Assembly (NCBI RefSeq): GCF_047601565.1 | Contig: NZ_JASGIY010000001.1 | Coordinates: 1,922,001-1,986,000 of the forward strand | Source of the DNA: Rudaea sp047601565 | Lineage (GTDB): Bacteria; Pseudomonadota; Gammaproteobacteria; Xanthomonadales; Rhodanobacteraceae | Length of the DNA: 64,000 bases | Direction: 5' to 3' | In this document: piece by piece, positions 1-9,501 of the stretch | Layout of the letters: every line of letters begins with the position of its first letter | Numbering within the stretch: position 1 is the first letter of the stretch | Program-made: the position numbers and the translations under genes | Notes under the pieces: model-generated | Seen by the model: the letters and a program-made list of their open reading frames with translations, nothing else | Databases searched by the model: none | What the model was told of the DNA's origin: nothing

Positions 1-725
1 TCGACGTCGACCATCATGGCCCAGCAAGCGTCGCTCCACGGCAAAGGCACGAAATAGCCGCCGTTGCCGCGGGCCAGGGGCGTGCCGGTACGCTGCTGGT
101 AGTCCGCGGCGGCTCGGCGCAGGTCGTCCTTGCCGTAGGCGCACGCCGGATCCAGTCCGGACAGCCGCGCCGTCAGCGTCGCCGCCTGGCGCCGTGGGCG
201 CATGCGCTCGGGCCAAGTCAGGGCCGCCAGGTTGGCGTTGCCGGTGGCGTCCACCAAATGTTTCGCGTGTACCTCGAACAACCCTTGCGGATCGGCGCAG
301 AGCAGGCTGTCGATGCGTCCGTCCCGTTCTTCCGCCGCCACCACCCTACAGTGCAGTAGGGGCTCGACGCCGGCCGCCAGCACCAGCCCGTCCAGGGCAC
401 GCTTGAGCCGCTCCGGATCGAGCAGGAGGATCCAGTTGCCTGTGCTCTGCTCCTTCGGCGTCACGTCGTGGCCCAACGCCTGCAACGCCTCCAGTACGCG
501 CTGGCCGACGCCGGCGACCACCTGTTTCGGCTCGGCGCCGCGCGTATAGAAGCCGCAGTAAGCCTGAACGCCGGCCACGGTGGCGGTGCCACCGAGAAAG
601 CCATAGGCTTCGATCAGCGCCACGCGCGCACCGCAGGCCGCGGCGCCGAGCGCCGCCCCTATTCCAGCCGCGCCGCCGCCGACCACCGCCACGTCCGCCC
701 GCAACGGCGAGCGCCTAACGCTCAT
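1..725 (-). CDS. FAD-dependent oxidoreductase, 5' part only (runs off window start)
   Basis: About 241 N-terminal residues are visible and the 3' end lies outside the window. The protein opens with a Rossmann FAD-binding fold (VAVVGGGAAGIGAALGAA), followed by YGFLGGTATVAGV and a second flavin motif (VDATGNANLAAL). This pattern fits the FAD_oxidored type of flavoprotein, whose substrate cannot be read from sequence. Its ATG (723-725) overlaps the TGA of the ABC ATPase gene by four bases (ATGA), so it is probably translationally coupled as the last visible gene of the transporter operon. A role in oxidising the compound imported by that transporter is inference from position only. There is no signal peptide, so the protein is probably cytoplasmic. 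Confidence 0.8.
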   Translation of the reverse strand, partial: MSVRRSPLRADVAVVGGGAAGIGAALGAAACGARVALIEAYGFLGGTATVAGVQAYCGFYTRGAEPKQVVAGVGQRVLEALQALGHDVTPKEQSTGNWILLLDPERLKRALDGLVLAAGVEPLLHCRVVAAEERDGRIDSLLCADPQGLFEVHAKHLVDATGNANLAALTWPERMRPRRQAATLTARLSGLDPACAYGKDDLRRAAADYQQRTGTPLARGNGGYFVPLPWSDACWAMMVDV

Positions 726-1471
726 AGCACCTTGTCCAGAAAGGCACGCGTTCGCGCATCGGTCGGCGCGCTGAACACCTGCTTGGCCACACCGTGCTCC
801 ACCACCCTGCCTTTGTCCATGAAATACAAGTAGTCGGCCGCTTCGCGGGCGAAGCGCATTTCGTGGGTGACCAACAGGCAGGTCATGCCCTCGGCGGCGA
901 TCTCCTGGATCACCCCGAGCACCTCCTTGACCGTTTCCGGATCCAGCGCCGCGGTGACTTCGTCGAACAGCATCACCTCCGGCTGCATGCACAGGCTGCG
1001 GGCGATGGCCACGCGCTGTTGCTGGCCACCGGAAATCTCGCCGGGATAAGCATGTTCCTTGCCGGCCAGATGCACCTTGGCCAGCAGCTCGCGGGCCTGA
1101 GCTTCGACTTCGCCGCGCTGCCGGCGCAGCACCTGGATCGGCGCCATCATCACGTTCTGCAGCACGGTGCGATGCGGGAACAGGTTGTAGCCCTGGAACA
1201 CGATGCCGACGCGGCGGTGCAACGCCTGGGCGTCCAGATGCGGATCGTCGACGCGGGTGTCGCCAACCCGCACGCTGCCGCCGTCGATGCGGGTCAGCGC
1301 ATTGATGCAGCGCAGAACCGTGCTCTTGCCGGAACCGGAAGGGCCGATGATGCAGGCCACTTCGGAGCGCGCCACGGCGAGGTCCACGCCATTGAGCACG
1401 GCGGTATGGCCGAAGGACTTGCGCACGTCCCGCAGTTCGATGAAGGGGGATTTGAGATCACGGATGCTCAC
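722..1471 (-). CDS. Polar amino-acid ABC transporter ATP-binding protein (GlnQ/HisP type)
   Basis: The 249-residue protein has a complete ABC ATPase motif set: Walker A GPSGSGKST near residue 42, the Q-loop region, signature SGGQQQRVAIA, Walker B VMLFDEVTAALDPE and switch histidine LLVTHEM. Length and motif spacing match the PAAT family (GlnQ, HisP, ArtP), which powers uptake of polar amino acids or related compounds. The start is GTG, preceded by an AGGTAG ribosome site that overlaps the stop of the permease gene. The gene lies between the second permease and the FAD oxidoreductase in a minus-strand operon. It should work with the two encoded permease subunits. The substrate is unknown. Confidence 0.92.
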   Translation of the reverse strand: MSIRDLKSPFIELRDVRKSFGHTAVLNGVDLAVARSEVACIIGPSGSGKSTVLRCINALTRIDGGSVRVGDTRVDDPHLDAQALHRRVGIVFQGYNLFPHRTVLQNVMMAPIQVLRRQRGEVEAQARELLAKVHLAGKEHAYPGEISGGQQQRVAIARSLCMQPEVMLFDEVTAALDPETVKEVLGVIQEIAAEGMTCLLVTHEMRFAREAADYLYFMDKGRVVEHGVAKQVFSAPTDARTRAFLDKVL

Positions 1472-1478
1472 GGGCTAC

Positions 1479-2153
1479 CTACCTGCCTGCCCAGCGGCGC
1501 TCCAGAGCGCGCGCCAGCAGGGAAATGGGGAAGATGTAGAGGAAGAACGCCAGCAGCACGAGGCCGTACACCGGCAGCAGCAGTTCGGTGCGCGCCTCGG
1601 CGGCCAGCACCTGTTGGGCCACGCTCAGGCCCTCGCTGACGCCTACCAAGCTGGCCAACGGGGTCGACATGGTGACTACGCAGTACAGGCCCATCGACGG
1701 CGGCAGCATCAGCCATGCCGCCTGCGGCAGGATCACCCGCCATAGCCGCGTCCGTTGACCGTAGCCCAGTGCGGTGGCCGCCTCCCACTGCGCCAGCGGC
1801 ACGGCACGCAAGCCGCCGCGAACGATTTCGGCGAAGTTGCCCGCAGCCGGCAACGCCAGCGCCAACACCGCCTTGAGCCACGCCGGCAGCGGCCAGCCGG
1901 TGCCGATGGCCAGTTCGTAGGGCAGCAACTGCATGATGAAGAACATCACCACCAGCCACGGCGCATTGCGCAGCAGTTGGGTAAGCCACCGCGCCGGCCG
2001 GCTCACGGACACCGACGGGGCCAATTGGGCGGCGCCGAGCAACGTGCCGAACAGACAGGCCAGAGCCATGGCCAATGCGCCCATGCCCAGATTGACCAGC
2101 AGCCCGCGGCCCAACAGCGGCAACCAAGGCCACAGCGCGCTGAAACCACTCAC
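1479..2153 (-). CDS. Amino-acid ABC transporter permease (HisM/GlnP family), second subunit
   Basis: The 224-residue membrane protein has about five hydrophobic segments and the family's EAA-type cytoplasmic loop (EAATALGYGQRTRLWRVILPQA). It begins with GTG inside a GTGA overlap with the stop codon of the upstream binding-protein/permease fusion, so translation is probably coupled. The upstream part of the same open frame (to about 2759) is antisense-like shadow and was excluded, because hydrophobic permease sequence starts only at VSGFSALWPW. Together with the permease half of the fusion protein it would form the heterodimeric channel of a PAAT-type importer. Confidence 0.85.
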   Translation of the reverse strand: MSGFSALWPWLPLLGRGLLVNLGMGALAMALACLFGTLLGAAQLAPSVSVSRPARWLTQLLRNAPWLVVMFFIMQLLPYELAIGTGWPLPAWLKAVLALALPAAGNFAEIVRGGLRAVPLAQWEAATALGYGQRTRLWRVILPQAAWLMLPPSMGLYCVVTMSTPLASLVGVSEGLSVAQQVLAAEARTELLLPVYGLVLLAFFLYIFPISLLARALERRWAGR

Positions 2154-3742
2154 AGCCCCACCCCCGGCAGCCGCAGGCGCCGCTCCAGGTGCGTGAGGCC
2201 GGCAGCCAGCAACCCCATCAAGACCAGATAGGTCAGCAGGACCAGCAGCATCATTTCCACCACGTTGTTGCGTTCGCTCCAGATTTCCTGGGCGCTGTAG
2301 AGCATCTCGGGTACCGCCACTGCATAGGCGATGGCCGTACCCTTGATCAATTGCACCAGGTTGTTGCCCAGCGCCGGCAGGCTGGCGCGCAAGGCCAGCG
2401 GCAACTCCACATGGCGCAACCGGCCCCAGCGCCCATAGCCCAGCGCCAGTGCCGCCTCGCGGGTGGCCTTTGGCACCGCCAGGAAGCCGGCATGGAACAC
2501 ATCCACGGCGAAGGCGCCGTAGTGCAGGCTGATGCACAGCGCGGCGAGCGAGAACGCATCCGCGTACCAAGGCTGCGCTGTGCCTGGCTGGGCGCCGCGC
2601 AGCAGCGCCCCGACGCCGAAATAGAGGAAATACAACTGGGCCAGACTCGGCGTGTTGCGCAGCAATTCGACGTAGCCCAGCACCAGCCAGCGCAGCGGGC
2701 GCGGCCCGCGGGTGGCGAGCGCGCCGGCCAGGCCGATGACGCAGGAGACCAGCATGCACAATAGCGCCAGGCGCAGCGTGGTGAGCACGCCGCCGAAGAA
2801 CAACCGGGCGGACCAGCCGTCGTAGAACACGCTGAAGTTCCAGCCGCTGCTTTGCGAGAGCTGCGCGAAGGCCGCCGCCACCTGCCGCAGCACGCGCGGT
2901 ACGCCCTGCTCGTCAAGGCCGCCGTGCGGCTCGTCGGTTACCTCCAGCACCGGTTTGTGCGGCAGGCCGTAGCGCGTCTCCAGACGCTCCAGCACTCCCT
3001 CGCTGCGCCATTGCCGCGAGTAGCGGTCGAGCAGCGCGCGAAACTCCGGATCGCCATGAGCGATCGCCATGCTCCACGGCGCTTCGAGGATGGGCGGCAG
3101 GACGATGGCGAAATCCGCCCATTCCGCCGAATCGCTCAGGCGCATGCGTGCCACCGCCTCGTCCATCACCTGTCCCACGCAGCGGCCGTCGCGCAGCGCC
3201 TGGGCGCTCTCGGTCAGACCGGCGAAGGCGAGGATGCGCACGCCGTAGCGTTCGGCCACCGCTTCGTTGTAGGTGGAGCCGTGACTGCTGCACAGCGCTT
3301 GGCCGCGCAGGCTTTTCCAACTGGGCGGGGCGCTGCCGCGGCGGGCCAGCAGCACGGCGCCGGAGCTGTAGAAGTTCGGCGTGATGAAGTCGACCAGGCG
3401 CTCGCGTTCGGCGGTCGCACTGAAGCCGGTGATGATCAAGTCGCACTTGCCCTGATCGAGGAACACCACGCGGTTGGCGCCGCTGGTAGGGATGGTTTGT
3501 CGACTCAGCGGCCGGCCGAGTTCGAGCGACAGGCGTTGGCGGATGTCCTCGGCCAGGTCGATGTTGAAGCCGCGCGCCTCGCCATTCGGGCTGAGGTAGG
3601 CGAACGGCCGGTTCTCGACGTTGGTGCAGACATTGAGCACGCCCTTGGCGGCGATGCGCTGCAGCACCGGCCCGGCCTTCGCGCCACTGCCCAAGGTCAG
3701 CGCGAGGACGCCGACCAGGGCGAGCAGGCAACTCCTTACCAC
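2150..3742 (-). CDS. Fused periplasmic substrate-binding protein and ABC permease
   Basis: The protein has about 530 residues in two parts. An N-terminal signal peptide (SCLLALVGVLALTLGSGAKA) leads into an SBP_bac_3 binding domain of about 240 residues (GVLNVCTNVENRPFAYL, CDLIITGFSATAERERLVDF). A linker and a HisM-type permease domain follow, with several membrane helices and the EAA loop EAALALGYGRWGRLRHVELP. Such receptor-permease fusions tether the binding protein to the translocator and are known in some PAAT systems. The start is inferred as the GTG at 3740-3742, which overlaps the TonB gene's last codons. No ATG lies nearby in frame with a signal peptide. It is coupled to the next permease by a GTGA overlap. 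Confidence 0.85.
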   Translation of the reverse strand: MVRSCLLALVGVLALTLGSGAKAGPVLQRIAAKGVLNVCTNVENRPFAYLSPNGEARGFNIDLAEDIRQRLSLELGRPLSRQTIPTSGANRVVFLDQGKCDLIITGFSATAERERLVDFITPNFYSSGAVLLARRGSAPPSWKSLRGQALCSSHGSTYNEAVAERYGVRILAFAGLTESAQALRDGRCVGQVMDEAVARMRLSDSAEWADFAIVLPPILEAPWSMAIAHGDPEFRALLDRYSRQWRSEGVLERLETRYGLPHKPVLEVTDEPHGGLDEQGVPRVLRQVAAAFAQLSQSSGWNFSVFYDGWSARLFFGGVLTTLRLALLCMLVSCVIGLAGALATRGPRPLRWLVLGYVELLRNTPSLAQLYFLYFGVGALLRGAQPGTAQPWYADAFSLAALCISLHYGAFAVDVFHAGFLAVPKATREAALALGYGRWGRLRHVELPLALRASLPALGNNLVQLIKGTAIAYAVAVPEMLYSAQEIWSERNNVVEMMLLVLLTYLVLMGLLAAGLTHLERRLRLPGVGL

Positions 3743-6126
3743 TGGTAGCTGGCCTTGACGTAGTAGAGGGCGCCGTTCATGCCGAACGGCGAATAGGAGA
3801 TGTACTTGACGTTCTGGTATCCCGGGTTGTTCAGGGTGTTGCGCTTGTCCGGATAGACGTCGCCGACGTTGTCGCTGCCGACGGTGAACTCCCAGCTCTT
3901 CACGTGGTAGCTGGCGGACAGGTCGAGCACCCACTTGGCGCCGTAGGTCTGGTCGTAGGCCGGGCCGGTGTTGCTGATGGCGACGAAACTGCCGTAGTGA
4001 ACCAGATTGCTGTGCAGACCCCAACTGCCGATGTTGTAGTCGGTGGCCAGCGACAGCTTGCTGCGCGGGGTGCTGTCGGTGAGCACGCCGTAGCGGTCGC
4101 GGCGGTCGATGCGCAGCAAGGTCAGGCCGTTCTCGCTGAGCACCGCCGGATTGGGCTTCACGTCGGTCACCCGGGTATGTGCGTAGGAATAGCTCAGAGC
4201 GTTGCTCAGCCGGCCGCCGTTGTCGAAGTTATAGCGGTACTGAGCCGTTACATCGACACCGGTGGTGAGGGTGTCCACCGCGTTGGTGAAGTAGCGCACC
4301 GACTGGTACAGGTTGGGGGTAATGCCGTTGGCTGCGAGGTAGGCCTGAGCCGCGGCGTTCTGCACGTCGAGGTTGCTGGACAGGGTGATGCGGTCGTCGA
4401 TGCGGATGCGGTATGCGTCCACGGTCGCGCTGAGGCGGTCGGTGGGTTGCAATACCAGGCCGCCGCTGATGCTTTGCGATTTCTCGGGCTTCAGATCCTC
4501 GGCGCCGAGCAGGCGCGCTATCAGATCGTCCACCGGGGCCGTGCTCTGGTTTTGATAGGCATTAATGGTGGTGTTCAGCGCACTGGTGGTCGCCGAGTAG
4601 TGTTCCTGCGCCAGCGCGGGCGCGCGGAAGCCGGTGGAGATGCTGCCGCGCACCGCCACCTGCGGGTTGAAGTCGTAGCGGCTGGACAAGGAGCCGGTGG
4701 GCGCGCCGCCGAAGTCGCTGTAGCGGTCGTAGCGCACGGCCAGCGAAGAACGCCACTTGTCGGTGAAATTGGTCTCCATGTCCAGATACAGGCCGTACAG
4801 GTCGCGCCCGTAGCTGCCGCTGTTGTCCGGCGTGAAGCCGGAGAAGCCTTCGGCGCCGGTGCCGTAGTAGGAGTCCGGCTCGCCGGCGATTTCCTTGTAG
4901 GTCTGGTGCTGGTATTCCACGCCCGTGGCCACGGATACCGGATGGGACAGGCCGGGCACGTTCAGCTCGTTGCTCAGGGCGAACTGGTACACCGTCAGGC
5001 TGCTCTCAAGGGTGCCGTCGTCGAAGTCTTGCTGGCGGTTGCCGGTGTCGCGGAAGAGATAGCGGTTGAGCGAGTCGCGGGTGTAGAAGTCGATCCCGTT
5101 CTGCCCGTAGTCGACGCTGGCATCCCACTTCCAGCCGCCGGCCATGTCGCCCTTGAGGCCCAGCACGAGCGAGCGGTCCTCGTCCTGCGAGTGCAGGCGC
5201 GGCAGATAGCCGTTGGGGTACGCCAGGGCGTCGTAGGGGGAGCCGCGGCCGTTGCGGAAGGCGTCCCAGGTATCGCCGTTGGCGCGGTTGTAGGAAGCGA
5301 AGCCGTAGGCGCTGAGGCTGTCGCTGAAGGCGAAGTCGCCGTTCACCAGCACCTTGCCGTTCCTCACCTCGGGATCGCCGAGCCGATAGTCGACCGTGCC
5401 ATATCCCGGAGTCCCGGGATTGCGCAGGTCCGGGCCGGCGCGGTTGGTATAGCCGTTGTAGTTGCCGTCGAAGCTCACATGCACCGAGCCCCGGTCGGAC
5501 AGGGCGAAGCCGGCGTCGCCGTCGAGATGACGCTGGGTGCCATCGCCCGCGCCGTACTGGCCGAGGCTGGCATTGACCTGGCCGCCCTCGCCGTCGTTCT
5601 TCAGGATGATGTTGATCACGCCGGCGATGGCGTCCGAGCCGTAGCGCGCCGAGGCGCCGTCGCTGAGCACCTCGACATGGTCGATGGCGGAGATGGGGAT
5701 GGTGTTCAGGTCCACGGGCGCCGAGCCGCGGCCCTGGGTCACATTGGTGTTGAGGAAGGCACTGGTATGCCAGCGCTTGCCGTTGACCAGCACGAGCACC
5801 TGATCCGGGCTCAGACCGCGCATTTGCGCCGGACGGATGATGCCGGTGAAGCCAGAGCTGGCCGGGCGCGGAAAGTTCAGCGAGGGCACCAGACGCGACA
5901 GCGCCTCGCCCAGTTCGCCGCTGCCGCTTTCCTCCAGGGCCTTGGCCGAGACCACCTTGATCGGCTGCATCGACTCCGCCGCGGTGCGGTTCTCGGCGCG
6001 GGTGCCGGTGACCACCACGGCGCTCATCGTCTCGGGCGTATCGCCAGCCCAGGCGCTGCCGGCACCGATGACGTTGAGGATGGCGAAAGCGAGCTGCTGC
6101 ATCGCGAATCTGTTGCGTGGCTGCAT
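3736..6126 (-). CDS. TonB-dependent outer-membrane receptor
   Basis: The protein has 796 residues. A signal peptide ends near AGSAWA. A TonB-box/plug domain follows (MSAVVVTGTRAENRTAAES, QMRGLSPDQVLVLVNGKRWH, IDHVEVLSDGASARYGSDAIAGVINI), then a long beta-barrel ending in aromatic YVKASYQW. The ATG at 6124-6126 has an AGGGG ribosome site eight bases upstream and gives a clean signal peptide, so the longer upstream in-frame start was not used. It heads the same-strand ABC transporter operon, which suggests one outer-to-inner membrane uptake route for an amino-acid-like or peptide-like compound. That substrate guess is inference. Loss of the neighbouring LysR gene may have changed its control. 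Confidence 0.92.
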   Translation of the reverse strand: MQPRNRFAMQQLAFAILNVIGAGSAWAGDTPETMSAVVVTGTRAENRTAAESMQPIKVVSAKALEESGSGELGEALSRLVPSLNFPRPASSGFTGIIRPAQMRGLSPDQVLVLVNGKRWHTSAFLNTNVTQGRGSAPVDLNTIPISAIDHVEVLSDGASARYGSDAIAGVINIILKNDGEGGQVNASLGQYGAGDGTQRHLDGDAGFALSDRGSVHVSFDGNYNGYTNRAGPDLRNPGTPGYGTVDYRLGDPEVRNGKVLVNGDFAFSDSLSAYGFASYNRANGDTWDAFRNGRGSPYDALAYPNGYLPRLHSQDEDRSLVLGLKGDMAGGWKWDASVDYGQNGIDFYTRDSLNRYLFRDTGNRQQDFDDGTLESSLTVYQFALSNELNVPGLSHPVSVATGVEYQHQTYKEIAGEPDSYYGTGAEGFSGFTPDNSGSYGRDLYGLYLDMETNFTDKWRSSLAVRYDRYSDFGGAPTGSLSSRYDFNPQVAVRGSISTGFRAPALAQEHYSATTSALNTTINAYQNQSTAPVDDLIARLLGAEDLKPEKSQSISGGLVLQPTDRLSATVDAYRIRIDDRITLSSNLDVQNAAAQAYLAANGITPNLYQSVRYFTNAVDTLTTGVDVTAQYRYNFDNGGRLSNALSYSYAHTRVTDVKPNPAVLSENGLTLLRIDRRDRYGVLTDSTPRSKLSLATDYNIGSWGLHSNLVHYGSFVAISNTGPAYDQTYGAKWVLDLSASYHVKSWEFTVGSDNVGDVYPDKRNTLNNPGYQNVKYISYSPFGMNGALYYVKASYQW

Positions 6127-6629
6127 GATAAAACCCCTAACGAGACTCGGCCTGCTCACGGGTGAATGGCCACGGGTGAACAATCCGGAAGTTGATCGGT
6201 GACGGAGGGCGCCGAGCCCTGCCGAGCATGGATTTCCGGACCTGTTGCACAGCGAAGCCAGCCCGGCAAAAAACAACTTAATTGCAATCCTTGCGGAGAG
6301 AAATTGAATTTTTCGAGGCCAACGTTCACCTTTGGTCAGTTCGCTTTCGGTCAGTACGTCGATGATTCATTTGGCTACACTACTGCGGTCGAGTGTCTCG
6401 ATCCGAGCCTGGAAACAAGCATTGGCGCGGCCTGCAGGCCGACTTCACTGGATGCCGATTTGAACTTCGATCTCGAACAATGGCGCAGCATCCCGGGACC
6501 GACGTCTCCGGGGAGCGTGCATGAGCGTAGGCAAGACTCTGTTTGCTCCGGTCGTGAAGTTCGCACCCTCGACGAGCTTTACGCGCATCGCGCATCGCCG
6601 CGGCGGCAACGCGTGCGGGCGCAATTCCC
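6127..6629. other. Intergenic region between the TonB receptor and lysR; no gene seen
   Basis: About 500 bases separate the divergent TonB receptor and LysR-family genes. I see only short frames with no recognisable protein. The stretch around 6270-6330 is AT-richer than its surroundings and is the likely place for the divergent promoters and a LysR-type operator, but no clear consensus promoter can be assigned by eye. Confidence 0.5.
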
Positions 6630-7542
6630 ATGAACCTGCGCCAGATGGAAGTCTTCCGCGCAATCATGCTCACCGGCAGCATCACTGGCGCGTCCGAGCT
6701 TCTGCACATATCTCCGTCAGCGGTCAGCAAGATGCTCAGCCACACCCAGCAGCGCAGCAGGCTGAAGCTGTTCGAACTGGTCAAGGGCCGGCTGGTACCG
6801 ACCAGCGCGGCGAAGCAGTTGTACGAGGAAGTCGAACACCTGTGGCGCAATGTCGAGAAAGTACACACGCTGTCGAAAGAACTGGCCGATCCGAGCAAGG
6901 GCAACCTGTACGTTGCCGCATCCTTGAGCCTGGGCACGACCGTGGTGCCCTTAAGCGTCGCCGACACGGTCAAGGAGCGGCCGGACCTCCAGGTCAAGGT
7001 GATCCTGCCGCTGCCCAACCAGTTGATCGACGTGGTCGCCGACAAGATCGTCGATATCGGCATCAGCACTTTCGCGGCAAATCATCCGAGCATCGACGTC
7101 TATGCCCGCTTTACCTGCCCCCTGGTGTGCATCATGGCCCCCAGCCATCCACTGGCCGCGCTCAAGCGGATTCGCCCGCGCGACCTCGTCGGCCATCGGC
7201 TGATTTCCGTTCCTTTCCAAGAGCTGTATGGCTTGAGCGAGGAGAAGATCTATGGCGAAGTACTGGAAGATTCTGAACAAGGCCGTCGAAGTGCGTTCAG
7301 GCTTGATAGGCAGCTTGTTCAGCCGCGCCACCGGCGAAGTTGCGGTGATGGATGCCATCGCCATTTCCAACAACCTGATTCCGGAGTTGGAAATCCGCCC
7401 GTTGGTGACCAGCGAGCGTATCGACATCAACGTCATCCATAACCGCTACAAGCCGCTATCACCTCAAGCGCTGTTGTTCCAGGAACTGCTCCTTCACCGT
7501 CTGAAGCAATCCTGCAATGAAACTCAAGCCCTAGTGTCCTGA
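6630..7542 (+). pseudogene. LysR-family transcriptional regulator with a frameshift
   Basis: Residues 1-60 form a typical LysR winged helix-turn-helix (MNLRQMEVFRAIMLTGSITG, SPSAVSKMLSHTQQ), followed by the start of the effector domain (GNLYVAASLSLGTTVVPL). The first frame loses sense after about IYGEVLEDSEQ (near 7275). The effector domain continues in the +1 frame (VEVRSGLIGSLFSRATGEVAVMD) to a stop at 7542. Joined, the two parts give about 300 residues, the usual LysR length. The frameshift lies near 7270-7290. It is divergent from the TonB/ABC operon and was probably its regulator. A sequencing error cannot be excluded, but the neighbouring S9 gene is also broken, which favours real decay. 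Confidence 0.8.
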
Positions 7543-7782
7543 ATTGGATCAGTCCCGGCAGGGATCATGGAATGGGGTCTCTATCGCTCCGAGTGTCCTC
7601 ATTCCCCTGTCGCGTAAGTGTGATGGCCGATGTGGCGAGAACGGCGAACCCTTGATCGCCAACGCTTTCAAGGTGCCCGCCGTTTGGCTCACATCGAAAC
7701 CGAGCATCGCGGCAGCGCTGGCGCTGCACGGTAGGCAATCGCGCTGGCTGTTCCGCTGAACTATTTCGTTTTCGATGCGAGG

Positions 7783-9362
7783 ATGAGACTAAACAACTAT
7801 AGGAGTTCCCCCGGCTTTGCCGGGGGATACTTACTGTTGACTTGTATTCTGCGCGCGGTGGCAGCGGTAGCGTTATTCATTTGTTTTTCGATTGTGCCAA
7901 CAGCCACTTATTCTGCAACTTCCGCAGAAAAACGTCTCTACACCGTCGACGATACTTTTTCATTGGATAGCGTAGGCCTAATATTCGGCGCCCCTATGCA
8001 TTTAGCGCAGATGGACGACAGATCGCATTTACGCGTTCACGCCCGGTGACCAGCAAGGCAGCGAATCTGCATTATTTACGGGAAAATGCCACTGGCGACA
8101 TCTGGATACAAAGCCAATGGAATACTCGCCCCGAAAACATCACGAACGGCGCTCAAGATGGTTCAGGATGGTGGGCGCCACAATGGGCGCCGGATGGGCA
8201 GCACATCGCCATGCTGTCCACACGCGGCGGCAACGTCTTCCTGTGGTTGTGGAATGCTCGGGCCCGGGAATTGCAACAACTCTCTCACCGTGCAATTGAT
8301 CTTGAAACCATCCCGCCTGTGTTTCTATGGCTGGACAACGAGCATCTGCTGTATCCGGCCCTGCCCGAGGACGAGCAGCCTTCCCTCATGAATGTCATGT
8401 TGCAGACTTCGCAAATTGCGACGCACGAATGGTCGAAGATGGCCAAAGGCCTGGAACCTTCGGTCAGTGTGTTGGACAGCGGGATTCCCGTGGATATGTC
8501 GAAAAGACCACACGGTCAGCTGCGCGTATTGGACATCTTGACTGGCGAGGAGAAGGCTCTTGTCGAAGCCAGTGTAGTTGAATGGCATGTCGCTCCGCAG
8601 GGCGGCGCGGTCGCCTACCCGCTGCTGACCCGTGTGTATGCCGGCTCGATGGCAAAATCGGACCCCCCTTCTTCCGAACGTATCAGTTACGGCAGTCCGC
8701 TCAATATGCAAATACCGGCGGCGAAAGGCTACGCAGTGCTTATGCCAAGTATGCCGTTGGGAGGGCCGGAAGGTACGACAGACGATCCGATGCTGCGTCT
8801 GCCCGATGGTGTGCTGCCGGCAATCGACAAGGTGATCGAACTTGGCTATGCCGATCCAAAACGATTGTTCCTGATGGGGCAGAGTTTCGGGGGCTTCTCG
8901 ACTTATGGTCTGGTTACTCAGACCCGTCGTTTCACCGCTGCAGTGGCTCTGGCAGGGCCTTCCGATCTAATCAGCTTGTATGGTCAGTTCGATGCGCGGC
9001 TGCGTTACTCGGATTATCCTCAGGAAGACTTCTTCCACTTTCAGGTGGAGGAGTCGGGTCAAACTCGGATGGGCAGCCCGCCGTGGAAGGACCTGGGACG
9101 CTGGTTGCGCAACAGTCCGATCTTCTACGTTGACCGGGTCGATACGCCGTTGATGATCATGCAGGGTGATTTGGACTACGTAGCCATGCAGCAAGGCGAG
9201 GAATTCTTCAATTCCCTGTATCGCCAGGGCAAGCGCGCGCGATTTGTACGCTATTGGGGCGAAGGACACGTGCTCGACAGCCCGGCTAATATCCGCGACA
9301 TGTGGCAGCGCATCTTCGACTGGTTCGACGAGTTCTCGCCGAAGGCCGAAGCGAGCAGATAA
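7783..9362 (+). pseudogene. S9 (prolyl oligopeptidase-like) peptidase, frameshifted and internally shortened
   Basis: An N-terminal part with a signal-like hydrophobic segment (7783-8049) reads into the wrong frame at a GCGCCCC run near 7990. The propeller sequence continues in the other frame (YAFSADGRQIAFTRSRP), and the frame from 8046 then stays open to 9362. The C-terminal alpha/beta-hydrolase domain keeps an apparent triad: Ser in GQSFGGFSTYG, Asp in MQGDLDYV and His in GEGHVLDSP. The propeller passes abruptly into the catalytic domain at about APQGGAVAYPLLTRVY. The usual linker carrying the start of the hydrolase domain is missing, and the total of about 525 residues is short of the usual 650-800. 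I infer an inactive remnant of a periplasmic peptidase once linked to the adjacent uptake locus. Confidence 0.75.
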
Positions 9363-9501
9363 CTTACTCCGGCATCAATCGCTTTCTTCCCGCGCCGTTC
9401 CGATGAGTTTCTGGCCTGCCTTTGCAACTCCATAAGAGCGTGCGGAAAAGACGAACGAGTGTAGGTGCGATGGATCGCACTCGGCCTTTCGATTGCGGCG
9501 A

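Noticed and set aside
3904..6165. 753-residue plus-strand frame opposite the TonB receptor
   Set aside because: The composition is that of an antisense shadow and there is no ribosome site or domain.
7783..9362. S9 peptidase as a lasso-peptide isopeptidase
   Set aside because: Lasso isopeptidases are S9-like and often sit near TonB receptors. However, this gene is 10 kb from the lasso genes, outside the island, broken, and associated with an amino-acid importer.
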